DNA of 64,000 nucleotides from Sphingomonas adhaesiva (GCF_036946125.1 NZ_JAQIJT010000002.1:81001-145000), one strand, 5' to 3'; positions 27,230 through 37,539 are shown, counted from the stretch's first letter. Made by a program: numbers and translations. Notes: generated by a model from the sequence alone, not told the origin.

Positions 27230-30200
27230 ATGAACAGGAATGCCTACTCACTGCTGGCGTCGGCGTGTGCGCTTGCGCTGGCGACGCCCGCGTTTGCTTC
27301 TGCCGGGGAGGGCGCGGTCGCCATCGACGTCACCGCGGCCCGGCTCGACGCCGCGCTGCTCCAGGTAGCGCAGCAAACCGGCGTGCAGCTGGTCTTCACC
27401 GATCCCGCGATCGGCAGCCGCCCCGCGCCGCGGCTGTCCGGGCGCTTCACTGCGGGCGCGGCGCTCGACCGCCTGCTCGCGCATAGCGGTTATACGTGGC
27501 GCTTCACCGGCCCCAACCGTGTCCGGGTGGTGCCGCAGGAGGTGGCGGGGCCGCAGTCCGGTGCGCTTCGCCCCGCCGCGCTGATGCAGGCTGCGCCGTC
27601 GCAAGCGCCGGAGGAAGGCCGCACCGCCCCCTCTACAGCCGCGGTCGAGGCCGCCGTCGATGGCGACCCGGCGGACGAAGCACCACCCAGTGACATCGTC
27701 GTCGTCGGCAGCCAGATCAAAGGCGCGAAGACCACCGCCGCGCTGCCGGTGACGGTCGTCGACGAACAGCAGATCCGCAACACCGGCGCGGTCACTGGCG
27801 ACGAATTGTTCCGCTCGATCCCGCAACTGGGTGACGTAACTTTCAACAGCTCATACCTGCCCAACAGTTCGAACGCGGCGCGCGGCGACGTCGGCTCGGT
27901 CAACCTGCGCAACCTAGGTGTCGGCAACACGCTGGTGCTGCTCAACGGGCGGCGCGTGGTGAACCACCCGACCAGTCGCGCCGACGACAACCTCGTCCCG
28001 GTTCTGACATACAACACCAACGCCATTCCCGTCTTCGGGCTGGAGCGGCTGGAGGTGCTGCGCGACGGTGCGGCGGCGATCTATGGCTCGGACGCGGTCG
28101 CGGGGGTCGTCAACACGGTCCTGCGCACCGACTACACCGGCATCCAGATTGAGGGGCAGACGGGCTACCCCGAGGGCACCAGCACGACGGAGAGCAACGT
28201 CAACCTGCTTCTGGGCAAGGATCTGGGTGGCGGACGCGGCAACGTGACGCTCTTCGCCAGCTATGCAACACGCTCTGCGCTGCGCAGTTCGGAGCAGGAT
28301 TACACCGCCTCGGACGACAAGCGACCGCTGTTCGTCGGCACCCGGTTCGAGGGCGCGAGCGCGCTCGACGGGCGCGCTTCCATCACGCCCTGGGGCTCGT
28401 TCCAGACGGTCGGCAATGTCCAGGTACGCCAGGGCAGCACCGTCCTCACCAACGCCTCTGGCCAGTTCCACATCCAGCCGTCGACCAACAGCGGCTGCCA
28501 GACGAATGCCACCACAGGGCTGAAGAACGGCCTGTGCATAGATGACGGCACCAACACCGCCGCTGCCGACCGCAACCTGCGCTTCGATCCGCGCGTCGCC
28601 TACGACACCTACATCCAGCCCAGGGTCGAGCGGATCAACCTGTTCCTCAACGGCCATTACGAGCTGGGCGACAACCTGGAGCTGTTTGGCGAGGCGGGCT
28701 ATTATTCCGCTACGACCGACAGCATCCAGTCGTCGTCGGGCACGCTCAGCTCGCTGCCGATCGTGATTCCGGCCAGCAACTATTACAATCCGTTTGGTCC
28801 CACCGTGCTGAACGGCGCGGCGAACCCCAATCGCCTGCCCGGGATCAATGCGCCCGCGTCAGGGCTGGCAGTGACGCTGTCGAGCTACAATGTCGCCGAT
28901 GCCGGCCCCAATCTGGTCCATGTAAAGAACGACCAATGGCGCGCGCTCGCCGGGCTGCGCTGGGACTGGCTCGGCTTTCAATGGGAAAGCGCGGCACTCT
29001 ATTCACAGGCGACGGTACGCGACACGTCGGACGGCATCAGCGCAACCGCGCTCCAGCGTCAGCTGGGGCTGTCTACTCCGAACGCCTACAACCCGTTCAA
29101 CGGTAGCAACCTCGCCGATCCCAGCGGTGCGGACACGACGCTCAGCAACGCCGCTGCGCTCGATGCCATCCGCGTCACCTCCACGCGGTTCAGCAAGGCG
29201 ACGCTGGCGCTGGCCGATCTGAAGGCGTCGCGTGCCGACCTTCTGACGCTGCCCGGCGGCAACCTGGGGATCGCTTTCGGGGCCGAAGTGCGGCGCGAAA
29301 CGCAGCTCGACGACCGCGATCCACGCGTCGACGGCACCATCACGTTCACCGATAGCGTGACCGGCAACGTGCTTGGCTCCGATCTGGTGGGGACCAGCCC
29401 GTCGCCCGACACCAGCGGCCGCCGCACGGTCGCCGCGGCCTATGTCGAGCTGGCGGTGCCGGTGATCGGGCCGGACATGAACGTGCCGCTGGTGCGCAGT
29501 CTGGAATTTCAGCTGGCGGGCCGGTTCGAGCATTACAGTGACGTCGGTTCGGTCGCGAAACCGAAGATCGCGGGCGCCTGGGACGTGGTGCGCGGGCTGC
29601 GGCTGCGCGGTTCCTACGCCGAGGGGTTCAAGGCGCCGAACCTGGAGCAGATCAACGCCCGCGTCGTGACGCGGTCGAACACCCGCACCGACTGGATCCG
29701 GTGCGAGGCGCAACTGCGCACCGGCGCGATCAGCAGCTTCAGCAATTGCGCGCAGTCGTTCGCGATCCAGGCGCAGCGCGCCGGCAACCCCGGCCTGCGC
29801 CCGGAGACGTCGAATACCTGGAGCGCGGGCGTGGTGCTGGAGCCGGCCTTCCTCGAAGGATCGCTCGGCCGCCTTACGTTCACTGCCGACTATTGGAACG
29901 TGAAGCAGAAGGGTATCGTCGGCATCTTCGGCGAGGGTAATGCGCTGATCTCCGACTATCTCGCGCGCGTATCGGGATCGACCAACGCCAATGTCGTTCG
30001 CGCCGCGCCGACCGCTGACGACATCGCCTTGTTCGCGGGCAGCGGGATCGATCCGGTGGGACGCGTGCTGTACGTCCGCGATCAGTATGTGAACCTGCTG
30101 CCGCAGCAGGCGTCGGGCGTCGACTTGGGTGCGACCTGGCGCTGGCCGGACTTCGGCGCGGGGCGGTTCACATTCAGCGCCAACGCCGCCTATCTCGACA

Positions 30201-30640
30201 AGTTCTTCCTGCAGCCCTCACCGCCGATCCAGGATCTGATCGACGCCCGTGCCGCGGGCAAGATCAACGCGGGCACCAACATCGCCGACGCCGGCAGCCT
30301 GGTACGCCAGAACGGCAAGCCGCGCTGGCGCGTCACCGGTTCCGCCAACTGGAGTTATGACGCGTTCGAGGTGGGGGCGTTCACGCAATATACGGGCAGC
30401 GTGGATGACACCGGCCTGATCGACAGCGCGGGGGCGCCGTGGGTGGTCGACAGCCAGATGACGTACAATCTGTACGCGCAGCTATCGGTCGGCAACAAGG
30501 CGGAGGGACGCTATCGCCTGCGCATCGGCGTGCGCAACCTGACCGATGCTAAGCCGCCGTTGTCGTCGAACGGCTTCCTCGGCTCGCTCTACACCCCCTA
30601 TGGCCGCTATTGGTACGCCAACGTGCGCGCCTCGTTCTGA
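27230..30640 (+). CDS. TonB-dependent receptor with STN signalling domain
   Basis: 1136 residues. A signal peptide (LLASACALALATPAFASAG) leads to the STN domain (residues 28-110: LDAALLQVAQQTGVQLVFTD), which contacts FecR. A linker follows, then the plug (IVVVGSQIKGAKTTAALPVT) and a very large barrel ending YGRYWYANVRASF. The size and long extracellular regions match receptors for peptides or oligosaccharides in sphingomonads. The gamma-glutamyltransferase gene starts 13 bases after the stop and is probably co-transcribed, which suggests a gamma-glutamyl or peptide ligand. Confidence 0.95.
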   Translation: MNRNAYSLLASACALALATPAFASAGEGAVAIDVTAARLDAALLQVAQQTGVQLVFTDPAIGSRPAPRLSGRFTAGAALDRLLAHSGYTWRFTGPNRVRVVPQEVAGPQSGALRPAALMQAAPSQAPEEGRTAPSTAAVEAAVDGDPADEAPPSDIVVVGSQIKGAKTTAALPVTVVDEQQIRNTGAVTGDELFRSIPQLGDVTFNSSYLPNSSNAARGDVGSVNLRNLGVGNTLVLLNGRRVVNHPTSRADDNLVPVLTYNTNAIPVFGLERLEVLRDGAAAIYGSDAVAGVVNTVLRTDYTGIQIEGQTGYPEGTSTTESNVNLLLGKDLGGGRGNVTLFASYATRSALRSSEQDYTASDDKRPLFVGTRFEGASALDGRASITPWGSFQTVGNVQVRQGSTVLTNASGQFHIQPSTNSGCQTNATTGLKNGLCIDDGTNTAAADRNLRFDPRVAYDTYIQPRVERINLFLNGHYELGDNLELFGEAGYYSATTDSIQSSSGTLSSLPIVIPASNYYNPFGPTVLNGAANPNRLPGINAPASGLAVTLSSYNVADAGPNLVHVKNDQWRALAGLRWDWLGFQWESAALYSQATVRDTSDGISATALQRQLGLSTPNAYNPFNGSNLADPSGADTTLSNAAALDAIRVTSTRFSKATLALADLKASRADLLTLPGGNLGIAFGAEVRRETQLDDRDPRVDGTITFTDSVTGNVLGSDLVGTSPSPDTSGRRTVAAAYVELAVPVIGPDMNVPLVRSLEFQLAGRFEHYSDVGSVAKPKIAGAWDVVRGLRLRGSYAEGFKAPNLEQINARVVTRSNTRTDWIRCEAQLRTGAISSFSNCAQSFAIQAQRAGNPGLRPETSNTWSAGVVLEPAFLEGSLGRLTFTADYWNVKQKGIVGIFGEGNALISDYLARVSGSTNANVVRAAPTADDIALFAGSGIDPVGRVLYVRDQYVNLLPQQASGVDLGATWRWPDFGAGRFTFSANAAYLDKFFLQPSPPIQDLIDARAAGKINAGTNIADAGSLVRQNGKPRWRVTGSANWSYDAFEVGAFTQYTGSVDDTGLIDSAGAPWVVDSQMTYNLYAQLSVGNKAEGRYRLRIGVRNLTDAKPPLSSNGFLGSLYTPYGRYWYANVRASF

Positions 30641-30653
30641 TCGGAGCGCAGAT

Positions 30654-32402
30654 ATGATCCGCCACCTCGCCGCCGCCGCGTTGCTCGCGAGCGTACCCGC
30701 CGCCACCTTCGCGCAATCCGTGGGGGAAGCGGCGCCGCGCGCTGCCAGCCCGTCGGGCGGCGACATCGTGGCCTATGATCAGATCCACAAGCCGACGATC
30801 GGACGTGGCGGTATGGTGGTCAGCCAGAACGTCCTCGCCGCGCGGGTCGGGGCAGACATCCTGCGTCGCGGCGGCAATGCAGTGGATGCGGCGGTGGCGA
30901 CCGGTTTCGCGCTGGCGGTCACGCTGCCGCGCGCGGGTAATGTCGGCGGCGGCGGTTACATGCTGATCCATATGGTCGCGAAGGACGGCCGCCCGGCGCA
31001 GACGATCGCGATCGATTACTACGGCCAGGCGTCGCGCCACACCACGCCTGACCTCCTGGTCGACGCGGCGGGCAAGCTGGATCAGGCCAGGGTGATGTCG
31101 ATGAAGGGCGTCGCCATCCCCGGCACCGTCGCGGGTTTGTGGGAGGCGCATCGCCGCTTCGGGAAGCTCCCTTGGGGTACGCTCCTCGCCCCTGCCATCG
31201 CGATGGCGCAGCAGGGTGTCGCGCTGTCCGATGACGAGGCAAAGGCGAACGCCGATCAGCGCAGGCTGATGGCGGACGACGCCGCGGCGATGGCGATGTT
31301 TTTCAAGCCCGACGGCGCCGCCTATGCGCCCGGCGACCGCTTCCGCCAGCCCGACCTTGCCGCCACGCTGAAGGCGATCGCGGCGGGTGGTGCCGATGCC
31401 TTCTACCGCGGCCCGCTGGCGCAGCTGCTCGCCGCGGGAATCAAGGCGGGCGGCGGCATCATCGATGCAGCCGACCTGGCGGGGTATCGCGCGATCGTCT
31501 CCGAGCCGATCTGGTCCAGTTATCGCGGCCGGCGCATCGCGTATATGCCGCCCACCGCGTCCGGGGTCAGTGTCGCAGAGGCGATGAACATCCTCGAGCG
31601 CTTCCCTGTCGCGCCGGCAAAATGGGGCAGCGTCGTGAACCTGCACCTGCTGTCGGAAACAATGAAGATTGTGTCCGCCGACCGGCGTCTGATCGGCGGC
31701 GGACCCGACTGGAAGACGCCCGCCGAGGGGCTGGCGAGCAAGTCCTACGCCATAGAGCGCGCCGCGCTGATCCGCCCCGATCGTGCGCTCGACGCGCGGA
31801 TGCTACCCGACGGCAATCCCTATCCGCACGAGAGCAAGGACACGACCCACTTCTCCGTCGTCGATGCGGATGGAAATGCGGTCAGCAACACCTATACGCT
31901 GTCGGCCTCCTACGGCGCGCATGTCGTTGCGCCGGGAACGGGCGTCCTGCTCAACAACTCGCTCGGCAATCTGGCGTGGACGCGGCGCGATGCCGCAAGC
32001 GAACGCCGCGCGACGCTGCCGGGTCCGAACAAGCGCGTCGGATCGACGATCACGCCGCTCATCGTTTTCAACGGGGACCGGCCGTGGTTGGTCACCGGCA
32101 CGCCGGGCGGTGGTTATATCATCGCCACGATGGTGCAACTGTTGTCCAACGTCATCGACCACGGCCTCAACGTCGCGGAAGCCGCCGAGCGCCCGCGCAT
32201 CAACCAGGGCGGCGGCGATGCGCCACTGGAGTTGGAGGAGGGCTTCTCCCCCGACATCGTGCCCCTGCTGGAGGCGAAGGGACATCGCGTGCGCGCTTCA
32301 AACACCATGGGCAGCATCCAGAGCATCATGGTGGAGGGCGGAACGTACCTCGGGGCCGCCGACACCCGCCGCCCGGACGCTGCCGCGGTGGCTGCGCGTT
32401 GA
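30654..32402 (+). CDS. ggt: Gamma-glutamyltransferase (periplasmic)
   Basis: 582 residues from the ATG at 30654 with GGAG upstream. The signal peptide is LAAAALLASVPAATFAQSV. The GGT fold is clear: VAARVGADILRRGGNAVDAA (written here without its first base of context), GNVGGGGYMLIH, and the autoprocessing site KDTTHFSVVDADGNAVSNTY, where the threonine before His becomes the N-terminal nucleophile of the small subunit. PGGGYIIATMVQLL follows. The enzyme cleaves the gamma-glutamyl bond of glutathione and similar compounds. It sits behind the STN receptor in one operon, so it may process the ligand that the receptor imports. Confidence 0.92.
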   Translation: MIRHLAAAALLASVPAATFAQSVGEAAPRAASPSGGDIVAYDQIHKPTIGRGGMVVSQNVLAARVGADILRRGGNAVDAAVATGFALAVTLPRAGNVGGGGYMLIHMVAKDGRPAQTIAIDYYGQASRHTTPDLLVDAAGKLDQARVMSMKGVAIPGTVAGLWEAHRRFGKLPWGTLLAPAIAMAQQGVALSDDEAKANADQRRLMADDAAAMAMFFKPDGAAYAPGDRFRQPDLAATLKAIAAGGADAFYRGPLAQLLAAGIKAGGGIIDAADLAGYRAIVSEPIWSSYRGRRIAYMPPTASGVSVAEAMNILERFPVAPAKWGSVVNLHLLSETMKIVSADRRLIGGGPDWKTPAEGLASKSYAIERAALIRPDRALDARMLPDGNPYPHESKDTTHFSVVDADGNAVSNTYTLSASYGAHVVAPGTGVLLNNSLGNLAWTRRDAASERRATLPGPNKRVGSTITPLIVFNGDRPWLVTGTPGGGYIIATMVQLLSNVIDHGLNVAEAAERPRINQGGGDAPLELEEGFSPDIVPLLEAKGHRVRASNTMGSIQSIMVEGGTYLGAADTRRPDAAAVAAR

Positions 32403-32587
32403 CCGCGCCCGAACGAGATTGCCCACGCGATCTGCACGCCTCACGCTAACCCGTTTGAATGGGGGCAGGTGGGATCAAGAACGGGGAGTCTGCGGGCCAA
32501 CAAATAACGCCGCTCTCCGGTATTCACGGAGCGGGCATCGTCAAAGCTAATGCACCAGCGAGTAAGGTAGTGCGGCTAGGCTGGGTC

Positions 32588-33281
32588 ATGCCTCGCCCAC
32601 GCAAGTCCGCCAGCCCGTTCCGCTACTTCAACTCGTCGCCCGAGGTGATCCGGCTGGTGGTGCTCATGTACGTCCGCTTCCCGCTGTCGCTCAGGAACGT
32701 GGAAGACCTGCTGTTCGAGCGGGGTATCGACATCTGCCACGAGACGGTCCGGCTATGGTGGAACAGATTCGGGCCGATGTTTGCAGGCGACATCCGCCGC
32801 CAGCGCATCAGCCGAATGCGCGGCTTCCGCCACTGGCGATGGCATCTCGATGAGATGTACGTGAAGCTGAACGGTGAGATGGTCTACCTGTGGCGCGCCG
32901 TCGATCATGAAGGCGAGGTGCTGGAAAGCTACGTCACTCGCACACGGGACAAGAAGGCGGCGCTTAGCTTCATGCGCAAGGCGCTGAAGCGCCACGGCGC
33001 GCCTGAGGCGATCACCACCGATGGGTTGCGCAGCTATGGCGCTGCGATGGATGAACTCGGCAATCGCGAGAAGCAGGAGGTCGGCCGCTGGGCCAACAAC
33101 CGGATTGAGAATTCGCACCTGCCGTTCCGACGACGAGAGCGAGCGATGAACCGGTTCAGGCGAATGAGTTCGTTACAGAAGTTCGCATCCGTCCACGCCA
33201 GCATCCACAACCACTTCAGCCTCGAACGCCATCTGAGTGACCGAAAGACTTACAAGGAACGACGCTCTGCCGCCCTGGCAG
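32588..33281 (+). pseudogene. IS6-family transposase, interrupted near its 3' end
   Basis: DDE transposase starting MPRPRKSASPFRYFNSSPEV. The catalytic acids are in WHLDEMYVKLNGEMVYLW, AITTDGLRSYGAAM and ANNRIENSHLPFRRRER. Almost the whole protein is present. The frame runs into the IS256 end at 33282 and stops in foreign sequence (AGLCPTGWCS). Rejoining 33281 to 34651 restores a natural end, ALAEWQILAS, with TAG at 34671-34673. Only the last seven residues are lost, so the truncated product may retain activity. Confidence 0.88.
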
Positions 33282-34642
33282 GGTTGTGTCCCACGGGGTG
33301 GTGTAGCTGAGGGGTGGCCATCGGCGATCTTCGGTTAGGTTTGGGTTGCGAAACTCAACCAACGGAGACCCCGATGACCGAAGATACGATGGGCGTTCAG
33401 GCGCTTTTGGGAAAGAGCGCGGATGCTGATTTTCTGCGCGAGATGATCGGTTTTGCCGCGCAGCGTCTGATGGATCTGGAGGTCGGCAGCCTGACCGGTG
33501 CCGGCTATGGGGAGAAGAGCAGCGACCGGCTCGCCCAACGCAATGGCTATCGCGAGCGCGACTGGGAAACCCGCGCCGGTACGGTCGAGCTGCGCATCCC
33601 CAAGTTGAGGACCGGCAGTTACTTCCCAACCTTCCTTGAACCACGCCGCCTTGCCGAGAAGGCGCTGACCGCGGTCGTGCAGGAGGCGTACATCCAGGGC
33701 ATCTCGACCCGCTCGGTCGATGATCTGGTCAAGGCGATGGGGATGTCGGGCATTTCGAAGAGCCAGGTTAGCCGGTTGTGCGAGGAGATCGACGTTCGTG
33801 TGAAGGCGTTCCTCGACCGGCCCATCGAGGGCGACTGGCCGTACGTCTGGGTCGATGCCACCTACCTGAAGGTGCGCCAGGCCGGTCGCATTGTGTCCGT
33901 TGCGGTGACCATCGCGGTCGGCGTGAACGGTGACGGTCGTCGCGAGGTGCTGGGGATGGCGATCGGCGCGTCGGAGGCCGAGACGTTCTGGACGGACTTC
34001 CTGCGCAGCCTTGCCCGGCGGGGCCTGCGCGGCGTGAAGCTCGTGATCTCGGACGCGCATGAAGGCATCAAGGCCGCCGTCTCGCGCGTGTTCAGCGCGA
34101 CCTGGCAGCGGTGCCGGGTCCACTTCGCCCGCAACGCCATGGCGCATGCCGGCAAGAGCGGGCGCCGTGTCGTCTCGGCCTTCATCGCCACGGCATATGC
34201 GCAGGAAACGCCAGAGGCCGCTAGGAACCAGTGGCGTAAGGTCGCCGACCAGCTGCGCCCCAGCGTCCCCAAGCTCGCCCGGATGATGGATACCGCCGAG
34301 GAGGACGTGCTGGCCTACATGTCGTTGCCGCCGCAGCATCGCACCAAGCTTCACAGCACCAATCCGCTCGAACGCCTGAACGGCGAGATCAAGCGGCGCA
34401 CCGGCGTTGTCGGCATATTCCCCAACGAAGATGCCATCACCCGTCTCGTCGGCGCGCTCCTGCTCGAACAGAACGATGAATGGGCCGTCCAGCGCGGGCG
34501 CTACATGACGCTGGAAAGCGTCGCCCAGTTGAGCGATGATCCCACCGTCACGCTGCCCGCCATGGCTGCCTGACCATCCCGGCCTGGCCGGAGATCGATG
34601 CGGCTACGCCGCCAAAGCTACACCACCCCGTGGGACACAACC
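33282..34642 (+). mobile_element. IS256-family insertion sequence, complete
   Basis: 1361 bp with terminal inverted repeats beginning GGTTGTGTCCCACGGGGTGG on the left and the complement on the right. The target CCTGGCAG is duplicated at 33274-33281 and 34643-34650, an 8-bp duplication as expected for IS256. It carries one intact transposase gene. Confidence 0.95.
33374..34573 (+). CDS. IS256-family (mutator) transposase
   Basis: 399 residues from the ATG at 33374 (MTEDTMGVQALLGKSADAD). An internal start sixty bases upstream is open but less likely. The DDE catalytic residues are in WPYVWVDATYLKVRQAG, LVISDAHEGIKAAVSRVF and STNPLERLNGEIKRRTG. ISKSQVSRLCEEID is the family helix-turn-helix. Intact and full length, hence potentially mobile. 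Confidence 0.96.
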   Translation: MTEDTMGVQALLGKSADADFLREMIGFAAQRLMDLEVGSLTGAGYGEKSSDRLAQRNGYRERDWETRAGTVELRIPKLRTGSYFPTFLEPRRLAEKALTAVVQEAYIQGISTRSVDDLVKAMGMSGISKSQVSRLCEEIDVRVKAFLDRPIEGDWPYVWVDATYLKVRQAGRIVSVAVTIAVGVNGDGRREVLGMAIGASEAETFWTDFLRSLARRGLRGVKLVISDAHEGIKAAVSRVFSATWQRCRVHFARNAMAHAGKSGRRVVSAFIATAYAQETPEAARNQWRKVADQLRPSVPKLARMMDTAEEDVLAYMSLPPQHRTKLHSTNPLERLNGEIKRRTGVVGIFPNEDAITRLVGALLLEQNDEWAVQRGRYMTLESVAQLSDDPTVTLPAMAA

Positions 34643-34872
34643 CCTGGCAGAGTGGCAGATCCTCGCGAGCTAGGCTGCCGCGATCAAACAGCGAGGTGCA
34701 TCGTCGAGAGACGAGTTCGCATTAGACTGACAGCACCGCCACTCATCTGATTTGCATATCTGTTCCGGAAGCGAGGTTGTCCGCACACGGCGCGCGGCCG
34801 AGCCGCGGTTCCAGCCGATCCCACGAAATCGGCAGGCGAAGCGACGGTGTCGCTCCGCCTGCCCGGTCGACG

Positions 34873-37323
34873 TCAGTATCGAACGCGGAAGTCCACGCCG
34901 ATGCGCCGCGGGGTCAGTACGCCTTGCGCATAATAGCGCTCGATCACGCCGGTGCGGGTCTGGTTGAACGAGCTGCGATCGTTCGAGATCGAGGTGATCG
35001 CATATTTGTCGAACAGGTTGTCGCCGAATACGCCGATGTCGAAGCGGTCGGTGCGATAGGTGATCGCCGCGCGGTGCGTGACATAGCCGGGGATGACCTC
35101 GCCGTTCGCGCGCAGCCCGACGCGCGAGTAGATGTCACCGATATAGGCGGTCGCCCACGTCGCCTCCACGTCCGCGCCGCTCGCCAGCGGGTAGGTGTAG
35201 GTCGCCTGTGCGCTGGCGGTGTGCTTGGCCGAGCCGGGCAGGCGGTCGCCGGCGAAGGCACTGAACAGCTCGCCCTGACTGACCAGAATGTTCGGCGCGT
35301 CCTGCGTCAGCTTGGCATCGACATAGGAATAGGTGCCTTGCAGCGACAGCTGCGGCGTGACCTTCAGCAAGGCCGACACGTCGAAGCCCTGCGAGCGCGC
35401 CTTGCTGCCGTTGACGGTGATGCCGACCGCGCCGTTGACGGTCTGGCTCGGCACCTGGATGCCGTTCCACAGGATGCGATACGCCGACGCCGTCAGCTGA
35501 AGCCGCCGGTCGAACAGCGAACTGCGCACGCCGATTTCCGCGTTGCGCGTGCGATCGGGCTGATAGGCGAGCTCGTTGGGCAGCGCGCAGACGTTCTGCC
35601 CGGGATCCAGGACCGGCGGGCAGGGAGCCACCCGGTTGACGTTGCCGGTGCGATAGCCGGTGCTGTAGGTGCCGTAGACGAGCAGCGCGTCGCTGAACTT
35701 GTATGACGTGTTCGCCTTCCACACGAAGCCATCGGCGGCGGTGTTGCCGGACCTGATCCGGCTGGGTGCGAAAACTACCAATGGATAGGGCGTGCGCGAG
35801 CTGAACAGCGGCGTGTCGGTTCCGCCCTCCGCGAACGCATCATATTTGTAATAGCGCAAGCCCCCGGTCACCTGCCAGGCATCGGTGATGTGCACCGTGC
35901 CTTCCCCGTAGATCGCCTTCTCCTTCGTGCGCGTGTTGACGAAGGACATATACTCAAGGTCGTCCGGACGGAAGCGGATGCCGGGGACGGTGGTCCTGTT
36001 AGGCTCCTCCGGGGTGGGGTCGGGGGTGAGCCCGAAGGCGTTGTAGCCGGGCGTATACTCGCGATACTGCGACCGCTGGCGCTGATTGTTGTAGAAGCCG
36101 CCGATGACCCAGCTGAACGGCCCGCCATGGGTCGACACCAGCCGCACCTCGCCGTTGAACTGGCGGTACAGCGTCTCGTTGGTGTTGTAGGAGGAGAAGG
36201 CGGGGAACGCCTCGTACCCATAATCGAGATCGAGCAGCAGGTCGGTGTTGTCGGACGACGCGCGGTTGCGCTGGTTGGTCAGCGCGGCCGTGGCGACCAG
36301 ATCGGCGATGCCGCCCAGCCCCAGATTGAACTCCGCCGCATACAGGTCCGCCTTGCGGCTGCGCGGTTCGGCATAGCGCCACGGCGCCTCGTAGCGGCCG
36401 GTGCCGAGGACGCCCGCGCCATTGGCCTGCTGCCCGCCGGTGTCGGTCGTCTGGTGGGCATAGGTCAGGAACAGCTTCGCGCCGGGGCTGGCCTGCAACA
36501 GCAGCTGGTTGCGCGTGGTGAAGGTCCGCTCGTAGTTGAGGTCCTTGCGGCGGTAGAAGTTGGCGGCATAGTCCGCGGGCGTGCCGAACGATCCCTGCGC
36601 CGCGGTGTCGCCCCGCACCGGCTGCGGGTTCGACACGCCGGGCTGCTGGAGCAGGTACGGATAGTCGATGAAGCCGGGGTTGTCGTAATAGCCGGTCGCG
36701 GTGCGGAACGCGATGTGATCGGTCACGATCGGCAGGTTGAAGGTCGCGTCGCCGTTGACGCCGGGGCTGCTGCCATGCGCCACACCGAAGTAACGGCCGT
36801 GATATTCCAGCGAAATGCGGTCCGTATTGGGCCGGTTGGGCATGTAGCGGATCGCGCCCGACAGCGTACCCAGGCCGTACAGCGTGCCCTGCGGCCCCTG
36901 CAGCACCTCGACGCGGGCGAGATCGATCAGCTTGAAGTCGAGATACAGCGGCACCTCGCCCAGATAGATGCCCAGCGCGCTCTGCGCGTTCGTGCCGAGC
37001 TGCGTGTCCGCGGACGAAATGCCGCGCAGGATGACGTTGCCGGTCGATCCCGGGCCGGTGTCGGTGATGGTGAGGCCGGGCGTGAACGCCGCCAGCCCGC
37101 GCACGTCGTCGATCCGCTGGCGCGACAGCGTTTCCGCACCGATCGCGCTGATGTTGATCGGGGCGTCCTGCAGCGTCGTCTCGCGCCGGGTCGCGGTCAC
37201 GATGATCGCGTCGTCTTCCGGCGGGGCACCCGCGGGCGCGGTCTGCGCGGAGACGGGAACGGCGATCGTCCCCGCCAGAATGCTCGCGCCCAGCAATGCT
37301 CTACGAAACGATGTCCCAGCCAC
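34873..37323 (-). CDS. TonB-dependent receptor, divergent from guanidine operon
   Basis: About 816 residues. I chose GTG at 37323 because AAGGGGG lies five bases upstream and the signal peptide (FRRALLGASILAGTIAVPVS) starts at once; ATGs at 37362 and 37452 in the same frame are alternatives. The plug follows (AIIVTATRRETTLQDAPINI, RVEVLQGPQGTLYG), then a barrel ending RRIGVDFRVRY. It is of the sphingomonad OMP_RagA-like/FyuA-like general type and its ligand is unknown. It is divergent from the ABC transporter of the guanidine operon and shares its operator-like repeat, so it should be expressed with that operon and feed it. Confidence 0.9.
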   Translation of the reverse strand: MAGTSFRRALLGASILAGTIAVPVSAQTAPAGAPPEDDAIIVTATRRETTLQDAPINISAIGAETLSRQRIDDVRGLAAFTPGLTITDTGPGSTGNVILRGISSADTQLGTNAQSALGIYLGEVPLYLDFKLIDLARVEVLQGPQGTLYGLGTLSGAIRYMPNRPNTDRISLEYHGRYFGVAHGSSPGVNGDATFNLPIVTDHIAFRTATGYYDNPGFIDYPYLLQQPGVSNPQPVRGDTAAQGSFGTPADYAANFYRRKDLNYERTFTTRNQLLLQASPGAKLFLTYAHQTTDTGGQQANGAGVLGTGRYEAPWRYAEPRSRKADLYAAEFNLGLGGIADLVATAALTNQRNRASSDNTDLLLDLDYGYEAFPAFSSYNTNETLYRQFNGEVRLVSTHGGPFSWVIGGFYNNQRQRSQYREYTPGYNAFGLTPDPTPEEPNRTTVPGIRFRPDDLEYMSFVNTRTKEKAIYGEGTVHITDAWQVTGGLRYYKYDAFAEGGTDTPLFSSRTPYPLVVFAPSRIRSGNTAADGFVWKANTSYKFSDALLVYGTYSTGYRTGNVNRVAPCPPVLDPGQNVCALPNELAYQPDRTRNAEIGVRSSLFDRRLQLTASAYRILWNGIQVPSQTVNGAVGITVNGSKARSQGFDVSALLKVTPQLSLQGTYSYVDAKLTQDAPNILVSQGELFSAFAGDRLPGSAKHTASAQATYTYPLASGADVEATWATAYIGDIYSRVGLRANGEVIPGYVTHRAAITYRTDRFDIGVFGDNLFDKYAITSISNDRSSFNQTRTGVIERYYAQGVLTPRRIGVDFRVRY

Positions 37324-37513
37324 GTCGACCCCCTTGCTCGTAAGCGTGTCGCCTGGCGGCATCTCTCCCCTGATGGTGCGTCGGTCGGGCCTGCACCTTA
37401 TCGTCGTATCGCGGCGCGGCATCGGCGCCTCCCGGCCTCGATCGCCGGTCACCCCGCGCGTCTTCCCTGCGTCGCCGTCGTCGTTGCGGCGGCGATGAAC
37501 GATACGGTATGGA

Positions 37514-37539
37514 TATTACATATACCGTCAAGCGTAATA
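37514..37539. promoter_or_regulatory. NikR-type operator candidate 1, before the TonB receptor
   Basis: TATTAC-N14-GTAATA, perfect dyad; the arms extend to ATATTAC/GTAATAT. It is in the 399-base gap between the divergent receptor and transporter genes. A further single half-site GTAATA is at 37566-37571. Identical spacing at 37636 and 40377. Confidence 0.75.

Larger units (their letters stand above)
32534..34737 (+). mobile_element. IS6-family insertion sequence, interrupted by IS256-family element
   Basis: The element is bounded by imperfect inverted repeats that I propose at 32534 (GGCATCGTCAAAGCTAATGC) and, on the complement, at 34737 (GGTGCTGTCAGTCTAATGC). Without the nested IS256 and its duplication it would be about 835 bp, normal for IS6. 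No matching 8-bp duplication flanks it, so the ends are tentative, or one side has been rearranged. Confidence 0.6.

Noticed and set aside
32534..34737. Composite transposon formed by the IS6 and IS256 elements
   Set aside because: The elements are of different families and nested, with no cargo gene between them.
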